In this document: positions 41,149 through 50,541 of the stretch, piece after piece
How the letters are laid out: every line of letters starts with the position of its first letter
Numbering within the stretch: position 1 is the first letter of the stretch
NCBI RefSeq assembly: GCF_030646165.1
Contig: NZ_JAUTDO010000008.1
Location: forward strand, 141,161 to 205,160
Reading direction: 5' to 3'
DNA from: Conexibacter sp. CPCC 206217
Lineage (GTDB): Bacteria; Actinomycetota; Thermoleophilia; Solirubrobacterales; Solirubrobacteraceae
DNA length: 64,000 bases
Program-made: the position numbers and the translations under genes
The notes under the pieces: model-generated
The model's database searches: none
The model's input: only the letters and a program-made list of their open reading frames with translations
Told to the model about the DNA's origin: nothing

Positions 41149-42885
41149 ATGGCCGGCAGCAGCAACGGCCGGGTCGTGCCGGCGGCGTACCCGCCGCCGG
41201 TCGACTCGCCCAGAGAGTTCATCAAGCGCGGACTCGACGGTGAGGACGAGCTGATCGAGGTCGGCGTCGCGATCGTCGGCGGCGGCACGGCCGGTCTCGC
41301 GTGCGCGAACCGGCTGCTGCAGCTGCTGGCCGACGATCCCGAGACGCTGGAGCGCCTCGGCGAGGTGCCCGTCGCGGTCCTGGAGAAGGCGAAGACGTGC
41401 GGCGGGCACAACCTGTCAGGCGCCGTCATGCGTCCGCAGGCGCTGCAGGAGCTGTATCCCGACCTGAGCCGCGAGGACTGGCGCAAGGAGGGCTTCGCCT
41501 TCGGCGAGGTCGACAAGGAAGCGGTCTACATGCTTCCGTCGGCCAAGTCGAAGATCCGCATCCCGCCGCCGCCGCCGTTCAAGAACCACGGCAACGAGGT
41601 GATCTCGGTCGCGGCGCTGGCGCGCTACCAGCAGCGGATCGCCGAGGAGGCCGGCGCCTACATCCTCACGGAGACCGCGGCGACCCAGCTGGTCGTCGAG
41701 GACGGCGCCGTCGTCGGCGTGCGCTCGGGCGACAAGGGCCGCGGCAAGGACGGCGAGCCGCTCGGCAACTTCGAGCCGGGCACCGACATCAAGGCGCAGG
41801 CGACCGTCCTCGCCGACGGCTGCTGGGGCTCGCTGACGGGCGCCGCGATCCGGGAGTTCGAGCTCGACGAGAGCCGCGAGCCGCAGGTCTGGGAGCTGGG
41901 CGTGAAGGAGGTCTGGAAGGTCACCAGACCGCTCGACCGCCTGATCCACACGATCGGCCCCTGGCCGCTGAAGCTGTCGAAGAGATACGGGCAGATCGGC
42001 GGCACCTGGATCTACCCGATGAAGGACGAGAGAACGGGCGACGACCTCGTCTCGATCGGCTTCGTCGTCGACCTCGAGTACGCCGACGCGACGACCTCCG
42101 CGCACGACCTGCTGCAGCAGTTCAAGCTGCACCCGCTCGTGCGAGGGATCCTCGAGGGCGGCGAGCGCGTCGCCTGGGGCGCGAAGGCGCTGCCCGGCGG
42201 CGGTTACTGGTCGATGCCGAAGCTGACGATGCCGGGCGCGCTGCTGGTCGGCGACGCCGGCGGCATGGTCGACACGGTCTCGCTGAAGGGCGTGCACCAC
42301 TCGATCCTGTCCGGCAAGCTCGCGGCCGAGGCGATCTACGACCAGCTCACCAGAGGCGTCCCGCTGGAGTCCTACGAGCAGAAGATCGAGAACTCGCTCA
42401 CGGGCAAGGAGCTGTACGAGGTCCGCAACACCCGTCAGCCGTTCCAGATGGGCTTCATCAGAGGCGGCCCGCTCGTCAACCTCGCGATCGCGACGAAGGG
42501 CAAGCTGCCGCCGGGCCGCTGGCCGTGGCACAAGAACGACGAGCAGGGCATGTTCATCGGCAAGACCGCCGACAGCTACCCGAGACCGGACAACAGATAC
42601 ACGTTCGACAAGCTCTCGTCGGTCTTCATCACCGGCAACGCCACGCGCGACGACGCGCCCAACCACATCCGCGTGCAGAGAAGCGTCCCGCGCGAGGTCG
42701 CCGAGACGTGGAAGTGGATGTGCCCGGCGGGGGTCTACGAGATCCCCGAGGACGCGCCGGAGACGGGCAACGTCGACGTGATCGTGAATTACACGAACTG
42801 CGTGCAGTGCGGCGCGATCACGGCAAAGGGCGGTCGCCTGACGCCGCCCGAGGGCGGCGACGGGCCGCTCTACACGATCACCTGA
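41149..42885 (+). CDS. ETF:quinone oxidoreductase with incomplete Fe-S cysteine set
   Basis: A 578-aa flavoprotein (FixC/ETF-QO family) that passes electrons from ETF to quinone. The FAD motif is VAIVGGGTAGLACANRLL (about residues 40-57); GALLVGDAGGMVDTVSLKG is the second FAD block. The C-terminal ferredoxin-like domain has Cys525 (WMCPAGVYEIP), Cys551 and Cys554 (NCVQCGAI), but the position of the expected fourth ligand, 557, is Ile. The cluster may be 3Fe-4S, use another ligand, or be lost. The flanking PEGGDGPLYTI end is conserved, so truncation is not the cause. Confidence 0.93.
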   Translation: MAGSSNGRVVPAAYPPPVDSPREFIKRGLDGEDELIEVGVAIVGGGTAGLACANRLLQLLADDPETLERLGEVPVAVLEKAKTCGGHNLSGAVMRPQALQELYPDLSREDWRKEGFAFGEVDKEAVYMLPSAKSKIRIPPPPPFKNHGNEVISVAALARYQQRIAEEAGAYILTETAATQLVVEDGAVVGVRSGDKGRGKDGEPLGNFEPGTDIKAQATVLADGCWGSLTGAAIREFELDESREPQVWELGVKEVWKVTRPLDRLIHTIGPWPLKLSKRYGQIGGTWIYPMKDERTGDDLVSIGFVVDLEYADATTSAHDLLQQFKLHPLVRGILEGGERVAWGAKALPGGGYWSMPKLTMPGALLVGDAGGMVDTVSLKGVHHSILSGKLAAEAIYDQLTRGVPLESYEQKIENSLTGKELYEVRNTRQPFQMGFIRGGPLVNLAIATKGKLPPGRWPWHKNDEQGMFIGKTADSYPRPDNRYTFDKLSSVFITGNATRDDAPNHIRVQRSVPREVAETWKWMCPAGVYEIPEDAPETGNVDVIVNYTNCVQCGAITAKGGRLTPPEGGDGPLYTIT

Positions 42886-42898
42886 GTCGCACCTGTGC

Positions 42899-42939
42899 GG
42901 TCTCGCGCCTGCGTCCGTTGGGACAACCGGCGCGGGACC
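42899..42939 (+). terminator. Hairpin after the etf operon
   Basis: Arms GGTCTCGCGC (42899-42908) and GCGCGGGACC (42930-42939) pair over 10 bp with one G-T; an inner GTCC/GGAC stem lies at 42913-42924. No T-tract follows. Confidence 0.45.
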
Positions 42940-42988
42940 GGACAGAGGTTCGCAACTTATCGCTGTGCCGGCGGTTATAAGCGGCACC

Positions 42989-43831
42989 ATGAAGGTCGCA
43001 GCATTCTCCCTCCGCGCAGCGCTGCTGGCGCTGCTGATCGGCACCGCCGCCGCGCTTGCAGCCGGCCCGGCGCTCGCCGCCGTCGCGCCGCCCGGCGCGA
43101 AGCTCCGCTCGGTCGCCCCGGCGTCCGTCAAGCTCCCCTTCGACGCCCGCATCGCGACGTGCAGAAAGTCGCCGAGAACGGACCTGCGCACGGCCGTCAT
43201 CGCCGCCTCGATGCGGCCGATCGACGGCGGCACGAAGCTGTCGCTGCGCGCCGACCTCTACCAGCGGCCGCTCAGCGGCGGGCGCTGGGCGCTGCGCTCC
43301 GACGTGCCGGGGCTGGGCGTCTGGAGCAGCCCGACGGACCCGTCGATCGGCAGCAATCCGGGCGACGTCTTCAAGTACCGCTACGCCGTCGGCCGCCTCG
43401 TCGTGCCGTTCGCCTACCGCTTCAGAGTCACCTACCGCTGGAGCGACCTGACCGGCAGAGTCGTGCGCGAGGAGACGGTCACGACGCTGCCGTGCAAGGA
43501 GCCGGACCTGCGCCCGGACATCGTGATCGACGACGTCGTCGTGGAGCCCGCGCTCGACCCGACCCAGAGCACCTACACGCTGTTCGTCCGCAACGCCGGC
43601 AGATCGACCGCGTGGAACGTCGCGCTCTCGTCCAGCTACGCCGCGCGGGTCGGCACGATCCGCAGAATCGGGCCGCTGGAGACGACCGAGCTGACGTTCG
43701 TCGCGCCGCTCTGCGCGGAGGGTCAGCCGGGGCCGACGTTCGTCGCCGATCCGTCCAACGCGATCGACGAGGCGAGAGAGACCAACAACACGCTCGTGGC
43801 GACGTGCCCGGCTACACTGGAACAACCATGA
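42989..43831 (+). CDS. Secreted protein with CARDB-like domain
   Basis: A 280-aa exported protein: signal peptide at residues 1-30 (LRAALLALLIGTAAALAAGP, cleavage after ALA), then a domain I do not recognise (about 45-165, two Cys) and a C-terminal CARDB/beta-sandwich domain (PDIVIDDVVVEPALDPTQST to EARETNNTLVATC). CARDB-type domains occur in cell-surface adhesion and enzyme-associated modules. ATG 42989 is 7 nt after TATAAG. Its stop overlaps the rpmE start (ATGA), but rpmE has its own promoter inside this gene's end. Confidence 0.8.
   Translation: MKVAAFSLRAALLALLIGTAAALAAGPALAAVAPPGAKLRSVAPASVKLPFDARIATCRKSPRTDLRTAVIAASMRPIDGGTKLSLRADLYQRPLSGGRWALRSDVPGLGVWSSPTDPSIGSNPGDVFKYRYAVGRLVVPFAYRFRVTYRWSDLTGRVVREETVTTLPCKEPDLRPDIVIDDVVVEPALDPTQSTYTLFVRNAGRSTAWNVALSSSYAARVGTIRRIGPLETTELTFVAPLCAEGQPGPTFVADPSNAIDEARETNNTLVATCPATLEQP
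43813..43818 (+). promoter_or_regulatory. -10 element of rpmE (leaderless)
   Basis: TACACT, 9 nt before ATG 43828, inside the 3' end of the preceding gene. Confidence 0.5.
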
Positions 43832-44049
43832 AGACCGACATCCATCCCAACTACGTCGAGTCGCACGTGCGCTGCACCTGCGGCAACACGTTCACGACCA
43901 GATCCGTGGAGCCGACGATCAACGTCGAGATCTGCTCCAACTGTCACCCGTTCTACACGGGCAGACAGAAGCTCGTCGACACCGGTGGTCGTGTCGAGCG
44001 CTTCCAGCGTCGCGCCGCAAGACGCGCCGCCGAGAGCGCCGCCTCCTAG
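43828..44049 (+). CDS. rpmE: 50S ribosomal protein L31 (zinc-binding type)
   Basis: A 73-aa L31 with the C+ zinc set: CTCGN in the N-terminal half and CSNCHPFYTGRQK in the second, then an Arg/Ala-rich tail. L31 bridges the ribosomal subunits. KTDIHPNYVESHVRCTCGNT is the typical start. Three of its arginines are AGA codons, notable for a highly expressed gene in so GC-rich a genome. It precedes prfA as in other Actinobacteria, separated by a terminator and a fresh promoter. Confidence 0.97.
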   Translation: MKTDIHPNYVESHVRCTCGNTFTTRSVEPTINVEICSNCHPFYTGRQKLVDTGGRVERFQRRAARRAAESAAS

Positions 44050-44074
44050 CCGCCGCGCTGATGCGCTCGGCCTA

Positions 44075-44110
44075 AGTGGCCTCGTTGGGATTGGTCCCGA
44101 CGGGGCCACT
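44075..44110 (+). terminator. Strong hairpin between rpmE and prfA
   Basis: A 16-bp stem (AGTGGCCTCGTTGGGA, 44075-44090, with 44095-44110; two G-T pairs) and TTGG loop, followed by CTCCGTTAA. It ends 13 bp before the prfA -10. Confidence 0.65.
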
Positions 44111-44123
44111 CTCCGTTAACCCC

Positions 44124-44129
44124 TAGACT
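44124..44129 (+). promoter_or_regulatory. -10 element of prfA (leaderless GTG)
   Basis: TAGACT, 8 nt before GTG 44138. Confidence 0.5.
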
Positions 44130-44137
44130 CGTCGGCC

Positions 44138-45190
<1,053 letters not shown>

Positions 45191-45197
45191 TTCCGGC

Positions 45198-46052
45198 GTG
45201 AGTGCGCCGGAATCCGATTGGACTTTCGCGGAAGGCCCTTCCGTGCGGATGTCGCTGGCGATCGCGACCGCGGACCTGCGCGAGGCCGGCTGCGACAACC
45301 CGCGGCTCGACGCCGAGCTGCTGCTGGCGGACGCTTTGGCGGCGACGCGGACATCGCTGCACCTGTATCCGGAGCGGATCCTGGGCGCCGCCGAGAGCGC
45401 CCGCTTCGCGGCGCTGGTGGCGCGCCGGCGGGCGCGTGAGCCGGTCGCCTACATCCGCGGCACGCGCGGCTTCCGCCACATCGACCTGACGGTCGACAGC
45501 CGCGTGCTGGTGCCGCGGCCGGAGACGGAGCTGCTGGTGGAGGTCGCGCTCGGCCTGCCGCGCGCCGCGCGCGTGCTCGACGTCGGCACCGGCAGCGGAG
45601 CGGTCGCGCTCGCGCTCAAGCACGAGCGGCCCGACCTGCGGATCGTCGCGACCGACCTCAGCGGCGACGCGCTCGAGGTCGCGCGCGACAACGCCGCCGC
45701 GCTACGCCTCGACGTCGCGTTCGCGCAGGGCGACCTGCTGTCGGGCGTCGACGGTGCGTTCGACGCGATCCTCTCCAACCCGCCGTACGTGCCCGACGGC
45801 GACCGCGAGCAGCTGGAGCCGGAGGTCGCCGTCCACGAGCCGGCGCAGGCGCTGTTCGCCGGCGGCGACGGCCTCGACGTGCTGCGCCGCCTCGCCGCCG
45901 ACGCCGCCGCGCGTGCGCCGTTCGTCGCGTTCGAGGTCGGCGCCGGCCAGGCGCCCGCGGTCGGCGAGCTGCTGTCGGCTGCCGGCATGACGCGCGTGCG
46001 GGCGCACAGAGACCTGGCGGGAATCGAGCGCGTGGTGGTGGGAGAGCGGTGA
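45198..46052 (+). CDS. prmC: Release factor glutamine methyltransferase
   Basis: A 284-aa PrmC/HemK enzyme that N5-methylates the GGQ glutamine of release factors using SAM. The helical N-terminal domain (LREAGCDNPRLDAELLLADA) is followed by a Rossmann core with motif I LDVGTGSGAVALAL and catalytic SNPPYVP (about residues 192-198). GTG 45198 is chosen because the conserved SVRMSLAIATADL helix begins about 15 codons later; ATG 45249 would cut into it. Its stop overlaps the next gene as GTGA. Confidence 0.95.
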   Translation: MSAPESDWTFAEGPSVRMSLAIATADLREAGCDNPRLDAELLLADALAATRTSLHLYPERILGAAESARFAALVARRRAREPVAYIRGTRGFRHIDLTVDSRVLVPRPETELLVEVALGLPRAARVLDVGTGSGAVALALKHERPDLRIVATDLSGDALEVARDNAAALRLDVAFAQGDLLSGVDGAFDAILSNPPYVPDGDREQLEPEVAVHEPAQALFAGGDGLDVLRRLAADAAARAPFVAFEVGAGQAPAVGELLSAAGMTRVRAHRDLAGIERVVVGER

Positions 46053-46669
46053 TCACGACCGCTGACGCGGCCGCCTTCTCGCTGACGATCGCGTCCGGCG
46101 GGGTCGCGGTCTTCCCCGCGGACACCGTCTACGGCTTGGCGGCCGCGCCCGACGACCTCGCCGCTGTCGCGCGGCTGTACGAGCTGAAGGGCCGCCAGCC
46201 GACCAAGCCCGCCGCGCTGATGTTCTTCGACCGCGACCGCGCGCTGGCGGCGCTGCCCGAGCTGGGCCCGCGCACGCGCGGCGCGGCCGAGCGGCTGCTG
46301 CCGGGCGGCGTGACGCTGCTGCTGCCGCAACCGGAAACGGGGGAGGGCGGCACCGGCGCCGACCCAGCAGACGCTCCCGCTCTCGGCCTGCGCGTCCCGC
46401 TCCTCGACGGCCCGCTCGCCGCGCTCGCCGGCGTCGAGTTGGCGGTCGTGCAGTCGAGCGCGAACCTCGCGGGCGGCCCCGATCCGCGCACGCTTGCCGA
46501 CGTGCCGCAGGCGATCCGCGACGGCGTCGACCTCGTGCTCGACGCCGGCCCGCTGCCCGGAACGTCCTCCACGGTGATCGACCTGCGCGGCTACGAGCGC
46601 GCCGGCACGTGGACGATCGTGCGCGCCGGCGCGGTTTCGGCGCAACGCGTCGCGCAGACGCTCGGCTGA
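46049..46669 (+). CDS. tsaC: L-threonylcarbamoyladenylate synthase (Sua5/YrdC)
   Basis: A 206-aa YrdC-domain protein that makes threonylcarbamoyl-AMP for the t6A37 modification of ANN-decoding tRNAs. It has GGVAVFPADTVYGLAAAPDD near the N-terminus, LKGRQPTKPAALMF with the active-site KxR pattern, and SSANLAGGPDPRT. There is no C-terminal Sua5 domain, so it is the short TsaC form. The start GTG 46049 overlaps the prmC stop; this prfA-prmC-sua5 order is conserved in Actinobacteria. Confidence 0.95.
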   Translation: MITTADAAAFSLTIASGGVAVFPADTVYGLAAAPDDLAAVARLYELKGRQPTKPAALMFFDRDRALAALPELGPRTRGAAERLLPGGVTLLLPQPETGEGGTGADPADAPALGLRVPLLDGPLAALAGVELAVVQSSANLAGGPDPRTLADVPQAIRDGVDLVLDAGPLPGTSSTVIDLRGYERAGTWTIVRAGAVSAQRVAQTLG

Positions 46670-46715
46670 TCGCGTCAGGGGCCTGAATCCCCTGTGCCGG
46701 CGGCGATCGGCCCTG

Positions 46716-46721
46716 TACGAT
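46716..46721 (+). promoter_or_regulatory. Probable -10 element of the M36 protease gene
   Basis: TACGAT, followed by a leader of about 57 nt to ATG 46786; a leaderless GTG at 46732, 10 nt downstream, is the alternative. Confidence 0.4.
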
Positions 46722-46785
46722 CGCGATCGTCGTGGTGGGCTGTGACCATGAGGGTCGGGTCCGAGCTGCACGAGGGTGGTCACGG

Positions 46786-49700
46786 ATGCATCGTCTTCGC
46801 CGGATCGCGGCACTCGCCGCCACATCAGCGGTCACCGCTGCCTTGACCGCGGCGCCCGCGCTCGCCGTGCAGGCGCAGGATCCGGGCAGGCCGCAGCTTG
46901 ACGTGCGCGCGGGCAAGCGCGCGCCGGTGCCGGCGGCGACCGACCGCGCGCGCGACGCGCTCGCGCAGCGGCTTGGGACCGAGGCCTCGCTCAGCGTCGA
47001 TCGCACCAGCGGCGGGATCCGCGCGATCGGCCGCACCGACGGCTTCCTGACGTCGCCCAGCGGCGACGACGCGGCCGCCGTCGCGCTCGGCTACGTGCGC
47101 GACCATCCGGTCGTCTTCGGCCTCGACGGCGACGACCTCGCCGCGCTGCGGCTGCTGAGCCGCACCACCTCCGGCGACGGCGTGACGCACCTGACGTGGA
47201 TGCAGACGAGCGACGGCGTCGAGGCCTACGACAGCGTCCTGAACGCGAACGTGACGAGCGACGGGCGCCTGCTGAGCATCGGCGGCGCGCCGTCGGCCGA
47301 CCTCTCGATCGCCACCGCGACGCCGGCGCTGACCGCATCGCAGGCGCTGCGAATCGTCCAGCGGGACGTCGGCGGCACACTCGCGCTGCCGCGCGCCGAC
47401 GCGCGCCCCGGCGCCGAGCGGCGCACGACCTTCAGCAACGGCGACGCTGCCCGCCTCGTCGCCTTCGCCGCTCCCGACGGCGACCGGTTGGCCTGGCGCG
47501 TGACGGTCGCGGGCGAGCAGCCGTTCCTCTACGACGTCGTCGTCGACGCGCACAGCGGGGAGTTGCTCGCGCGCAACTCGCTGACGGACTTCGCCAGCGC
47601 GCAGGTCTACGACTTCCACCCCGGCGCCGCCCCGGCCGACACCGTCGACCTCGCCAGATGGCTCGGCGACACGCAGGGCGACACGCGCCTGTTCGGCCCC
47701 AACGCGCACGCCTACGCCGACGTCGGGGCGCCCAACGGCGTCAACGCCGGCGAGCAGGTCGCGGCGACGGGCGGCAACTGGAGCTATCCGCTGCAGCAGG
47801 TCGCGCCGGCCGCGCTGCAGTACTGCTCGCCGTTCGGCGGCGGCGCGGGCATCTGCACGTGGGACGGCTCCAACCGCGCGAGCGAGACGACCAACCGCAG
47901 CCAGACGACGGCGCAGCTCTTCTACTACGTCAACACGTACCACGACTGGCTCGCGCAGGCACCGATCGGCTTCGACGCCGGCTCGCGCAACTTCGAGGGC
48001 GGCGACCGGGTGCTGGCCGAGGCCGACGACTACAGCGGACTCAACAACGCGAACATGTCGACGCCGACCGACGGCCAGTCGCCGCGGATGCAGATGTACC
48101 TGTTCTCCAACCCGTTCCCGGCGGTCAACTCCGGCGACGACGCCTCCGTCGTCTACCACGAGTACACCCACGGCCTCTCCAACCGCCTCGTCGCGGGCGG
48201 CACCGGCAGCCAGCTGGCGCGGCAGCAGGGCAGCGCGATGGGGGAGGGCTGGAGCGACTGGTACGCGTTCGACTACCTCGTCGCCACCGGCATCGTGGCC
48301 GACACGGCGGCCGACGGCGAGATCGCGGTCGGCGAATACGTCACGGGCAACACGCTGACCGGGATCCGCCGCGAGGCGCTCGACTGCTCGGTCGGCTCGG
48401 CCGCGCCCGCCTGCGCCGGCACCTCCACCTCCGGCAGAGGCGGCTTCAGCTTCGACGATCTCGGTCGCGTCGGCGCCTCCAGCAGCGGGCCGCGCTTCGA
48501 GGTCCACGACGACGGTGAGATCTGGGCGCAGACGCTGTGGGACCTGCGCAAGGCTGTCGGCGCGACGACGGCGCGCGGCCTCGTCACGAACGCGATGCGC
48601 CTGACGACCGTCGACAACCCCTCGTTCCTCGACGAGCGCGACGCGATCCTGCAGGCCGACCTCGCGACCGGCGGCAGAGACCACGACACGATCTGGCAGG
48701 TCTTCGCCAACCGCGGGATGGGCTACGGCGCGAGCGTGACCGACCCGAACGCGACACGCGCGACCGCGTCGTTCGCGCTGCCGTCGCTGACGTCCGCGAG
48801 CAGACCGGCGCTCGACGACGCCGCCCCGATCGGCGACGGCGACGGCGTCCTGGAGCCCGGCGAGGCGGCGCGGCTGAGCGTCCAGCTCGACAACCCCGCG
48901 GCGATCCCGCTGACGAACGTGCGCGCGACGCTCAGCGGCTCGGCCGGCGTCGTCGTCGGCACGTCGCGCGTCGGCTACGGCACGATCGCGGCGGGCGCCA
49001 GAGCCGGCGGCGCGGCGCCGTTCGCCGTCACGCTGCCGGCGGCGGCGCAGTGCGGCGCGCCGGTCGCGCTCGCGCTCCACGTCAGCACCGATCAGGGCGA
49101 CGTCTCGCTGCCGCTGAGGCTGCCGGTCGGCAGCGGCTGGGAGCCGCTCGCGTCCGCGAGCAACCTCGCGGCCCCGATTCCGGACGGGGACCCCAACGGC
49201 GTCACGCGGACGCTGTCGGTGGGCGCCGGTCGCGCGATCGCCGGACTGCGCGTGACGCTGTCGATCACGCACACGTATGGCAACGACCTGCGCGCGCTGC
49301 TGACCTCGCCGAGCGGCACGACGGTCGAGCTGCTGTCGCAGCCGGGCTCCTGGAACGCGGCCTTCGACGGCTTCGCCGGCGTGCAGCTGGACGACGGCGC
49401 GAGCGCGTCGATCCAGAACCTGCCGAGCGGCGACCTCCCGGCGGTCAGCGGTCGCTTCCGGCCCGACGAGCCGCTCGCCCGCTTCGACGGCGAGCCGCGC
49501 GCCGGCAGTTGGACGCTGCGCGTCCTGGACAGCGTCAGAGGCGACACCGGCAGCCTCACCGCCTGGAGCCTCGACGCCGGCCAGCCGGCCTGCGCGACGA
49601 CCGCGCCGGCGCTGCCGCTCGCAGCGACGGGCGACGCGAGCGGGGTCGCGGCCGCTGCGGCGACGCTCGCCGGCACGCTCGACCCCGCGGGCGCCGCGAC

Positions 49701-50424
49701 CGACTACGCCTTCGAATACGGCACGACGACCGACTACGGCAGCACCACGCCGGCGGCGTCGGCCGGCGCAGGCAGCGGCGCGAGCGCCCGCAGCACCGCG
49801 GTCGGCGGGCTCGCGGCGAGCACGACGTACCACTTCCGCATCGTCGCGCTGCGCGGCGGCACGGTCGTCGCGCTCGGCGAGGACCGCAGCTTCACGACGC
49901 CGGCGGCGCCGGTCGACGGGCCCGGGGGAGGCGGCGATGACGGCGGCACGCCTGGACCGGGCGATGGCGGGACGCCTGGACCGGGCGACGGCGGCACGCC
50001 CGGACCGGGTGCGGGCGGCACGCCGGGACCGGGTGCGGGCGGCACGCCGACGCCCGGAGGCGGTCTGGCTCCGCCTGCCAGACCGACCACGCCCGCGGCG
50101 ACGGTCGGCACGCTGCCGCCGAAGCTCACGCTCAACGCCCGCAACGCCTTCACGCTGACGTTCAGAGCGACGCCGGCGAAGGCGAGCGGAACCGTCAGAT
50201 TCACGCTGCCGAAGCAGAAGCGCCGTGCCGCGATCGCGTTCTCGGCACCGTTCGCGGTCTCGGCCCGCGGCACCGTCAAGATCTCGCTGACCGTCCGCGG
50301 AACGGCGCTCAGACGCCTCCGCCAGCTCGGCTCGGCGCGCACGACGGTGACGATCGCGCTCGGCGGCAGAACGTTCAGACGCACGCTGACGCTGAAGCGC
50401 GCGCCCGCGCGCAGACGCGGCTGA
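46786..50424 (+). CDS. Secreted M36 (fungalysin) metalloprotease, multidomain
   Basis: A 1212-aa exported protease. Domains in order: signal peptide (1-26), FTP/PepSY-type propeptide (about 60-260), M36 catalytic domain with the zinc motif HEYTH at 458-462 and downstream GEGWSDWYAFDYL, a CARDB-like domain (about 690-785), a P/Homo-B-type beta sandwich (about 800-930; LTSPSGTTVELLSQPG), an Fn3-like domain (about 945-1045), a GGTPGPG repeat linker (about 1053-1092), and a C-terminal Arg-rich beta domain (KLTLNARNAFTLTFRATPAK) of the type left in the pseudogene at 30186. ATG 46786 is preceded by a GAGGGTGG ribosome binding site. It interrupts the usual sua5-wecA-atp order. Confidence 0.93.
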   Translation: MHRLRRIAALAATSAVTAALTAAPALAVQAQDPGRPQLDVRAGKRAPVPAATDRARDALAQRLGTEASLSVDRTSGGIRAIGRTDGFLTSPSGDDAAAVALGYVRDHPVVFGLDGDDLAALRLLSRTTSGDGVTHLTWMQTSDGVEAYDSVLNANVTSDGRLLSIGGAPSADLSIATATPALTASQALRIVQRDVGGTLALPRADARPGAERRTTFSNGDAARLVAFAAPDGDRLAWRVTVAGEQPFLYDVVVDAHSGELLARNSLTDFASAQVYDFHPGAAPADTVDLARWLGDTQGDTRLFGPNAHAYADVGAPNGVNAGEQVAATGGNWSYPLQQVAPAALQYCSPFGGGAGICTWDGSNRASETTNRSQTTAQLFYYVNTYHDWLAQAPIGFDAGSRNFEGGDRVLAEADDYSGLNNANMSTPTDGQSPRMQMYLFSNPFPAVNSGDDASVVYHEYTHGLSNRLVAGGTGSQLARQQGSAMGEGWSDWYAFDYLVATGIVADTAADGEIAVGEYVTGNTLTGIRREALDCSVGSAAPACAGTSTSGRGGFSFDDLGRVGASSSGPRFEVHDDGEIWAQTLWDLRKAVGATTARGLVTNAMRLTTVDNPSFLDERDAILQADLATGGRDHDTIWQVFANRGMGYGASVTDPNATRATASFALPSLTSASRPALDDAAPIGDGDGVLEPGEAARLSVQLDNPAAIPLTNVRATLSGSAGVVVGTSRVGYGTIAAGARAGGAAPFAVTLPAAAQCGAPVALALHVSTDQGDVSLPLRLPVGSGWEPLASASNLAAPIPDGDPNGVTRTLSVGAGRAIAGLRVTLSITHTYGNDLRALLTSPSGTTVELLSQPGSWNAAFDGFAGVQLDDGASASIQNLPSGDLPAVSGRFRPDEPLARFDGEPRAGSWTLRVLDSVRGDTGSLTAWSLDAGQPACATTAPALPLAATGDASGVAAAAATLAGTLDPAGAATDYAFEYGTTTDYGSTTPAASAGAGSGASARSTAVGGLAASTTYHFRIVALRGGTVVALGEDRSFTTPAAPVDGPGGGGDDGGTPGPGDGGTPGPGDGGTPGPGAGGTPGPGAGGTPTPGGGLAPPARPTTPAATVGTLPPKLTLNARNAFTLTFRATPAKASGTVRFTLPKQKRRAAIAFSAPFAVSARGTVKISLTVRGTALRRLRQLGSARTTVTIALGGRTFRRTLTLKRAPARRRG
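49942..50061 (+). repeat. 24-bp in-frame tandem repeats encoding GGTPGPG(D/A)
   Basis: Four full 24-bp units (49942, 49966, 49990, 50014) plus a degenerate fifth encode a Gly/Pro/Thr linker between the Fn3-like and C-terminal domains of the M36 protease. Copy number is likely to vary between strains. Confidence 0.9.
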
Positions 50425-50438
50425 GTGCTCAGAGACTC

Positions 50439-50467
50439 CACGGCGGGGCGGATGGCGCCCCGCCGTG
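50439..50467 (+). terminator. Hairpin after the M36 protease gene
   Basis: A perfect 12-bp stem CACGGCGGGGCG / CGCCCCGCCGTG with GATGG loop, 15 bp after the stop; no T-tract. Confidence 0.6.
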
Positions 50468-50497
50468 CGCCGGCGCTGCGACCGGTGTGGTGATTGG

Positions 50498-50503
50498 TAC
50501 GCT
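50498..50503 (+). promoter_or_regulatory. Probable -10 element of glyA
   Basis: TACGCT, 38 nt before ATG 50542; a leader with GGAG (50530-50533) follows. Confidence 0.4.
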
Positions 50504-50541
50504 GGCCCCGCCGCCATGAAGATCGCAATGGAGACTTCCGC

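Noticed and set aside
46732..46785. Leaderless GTG at 46732 as start of the M36 protease
   Set aside because: It would put 18 polar residues before a well-formed signal peptide; ATG 46786 has a ribosome binding site and starts the signal peptide directly.
49942..50061. CRISPR-like regular repeats
   Set aside because: The 24-bp units are directly adjacent, without spacers, and encode an in-frame protein linker.
50468..50541. Glycine riboswitch before glyA
   Set aside because: The leader is about 30 nt and has no tandem aptamer-like structure.
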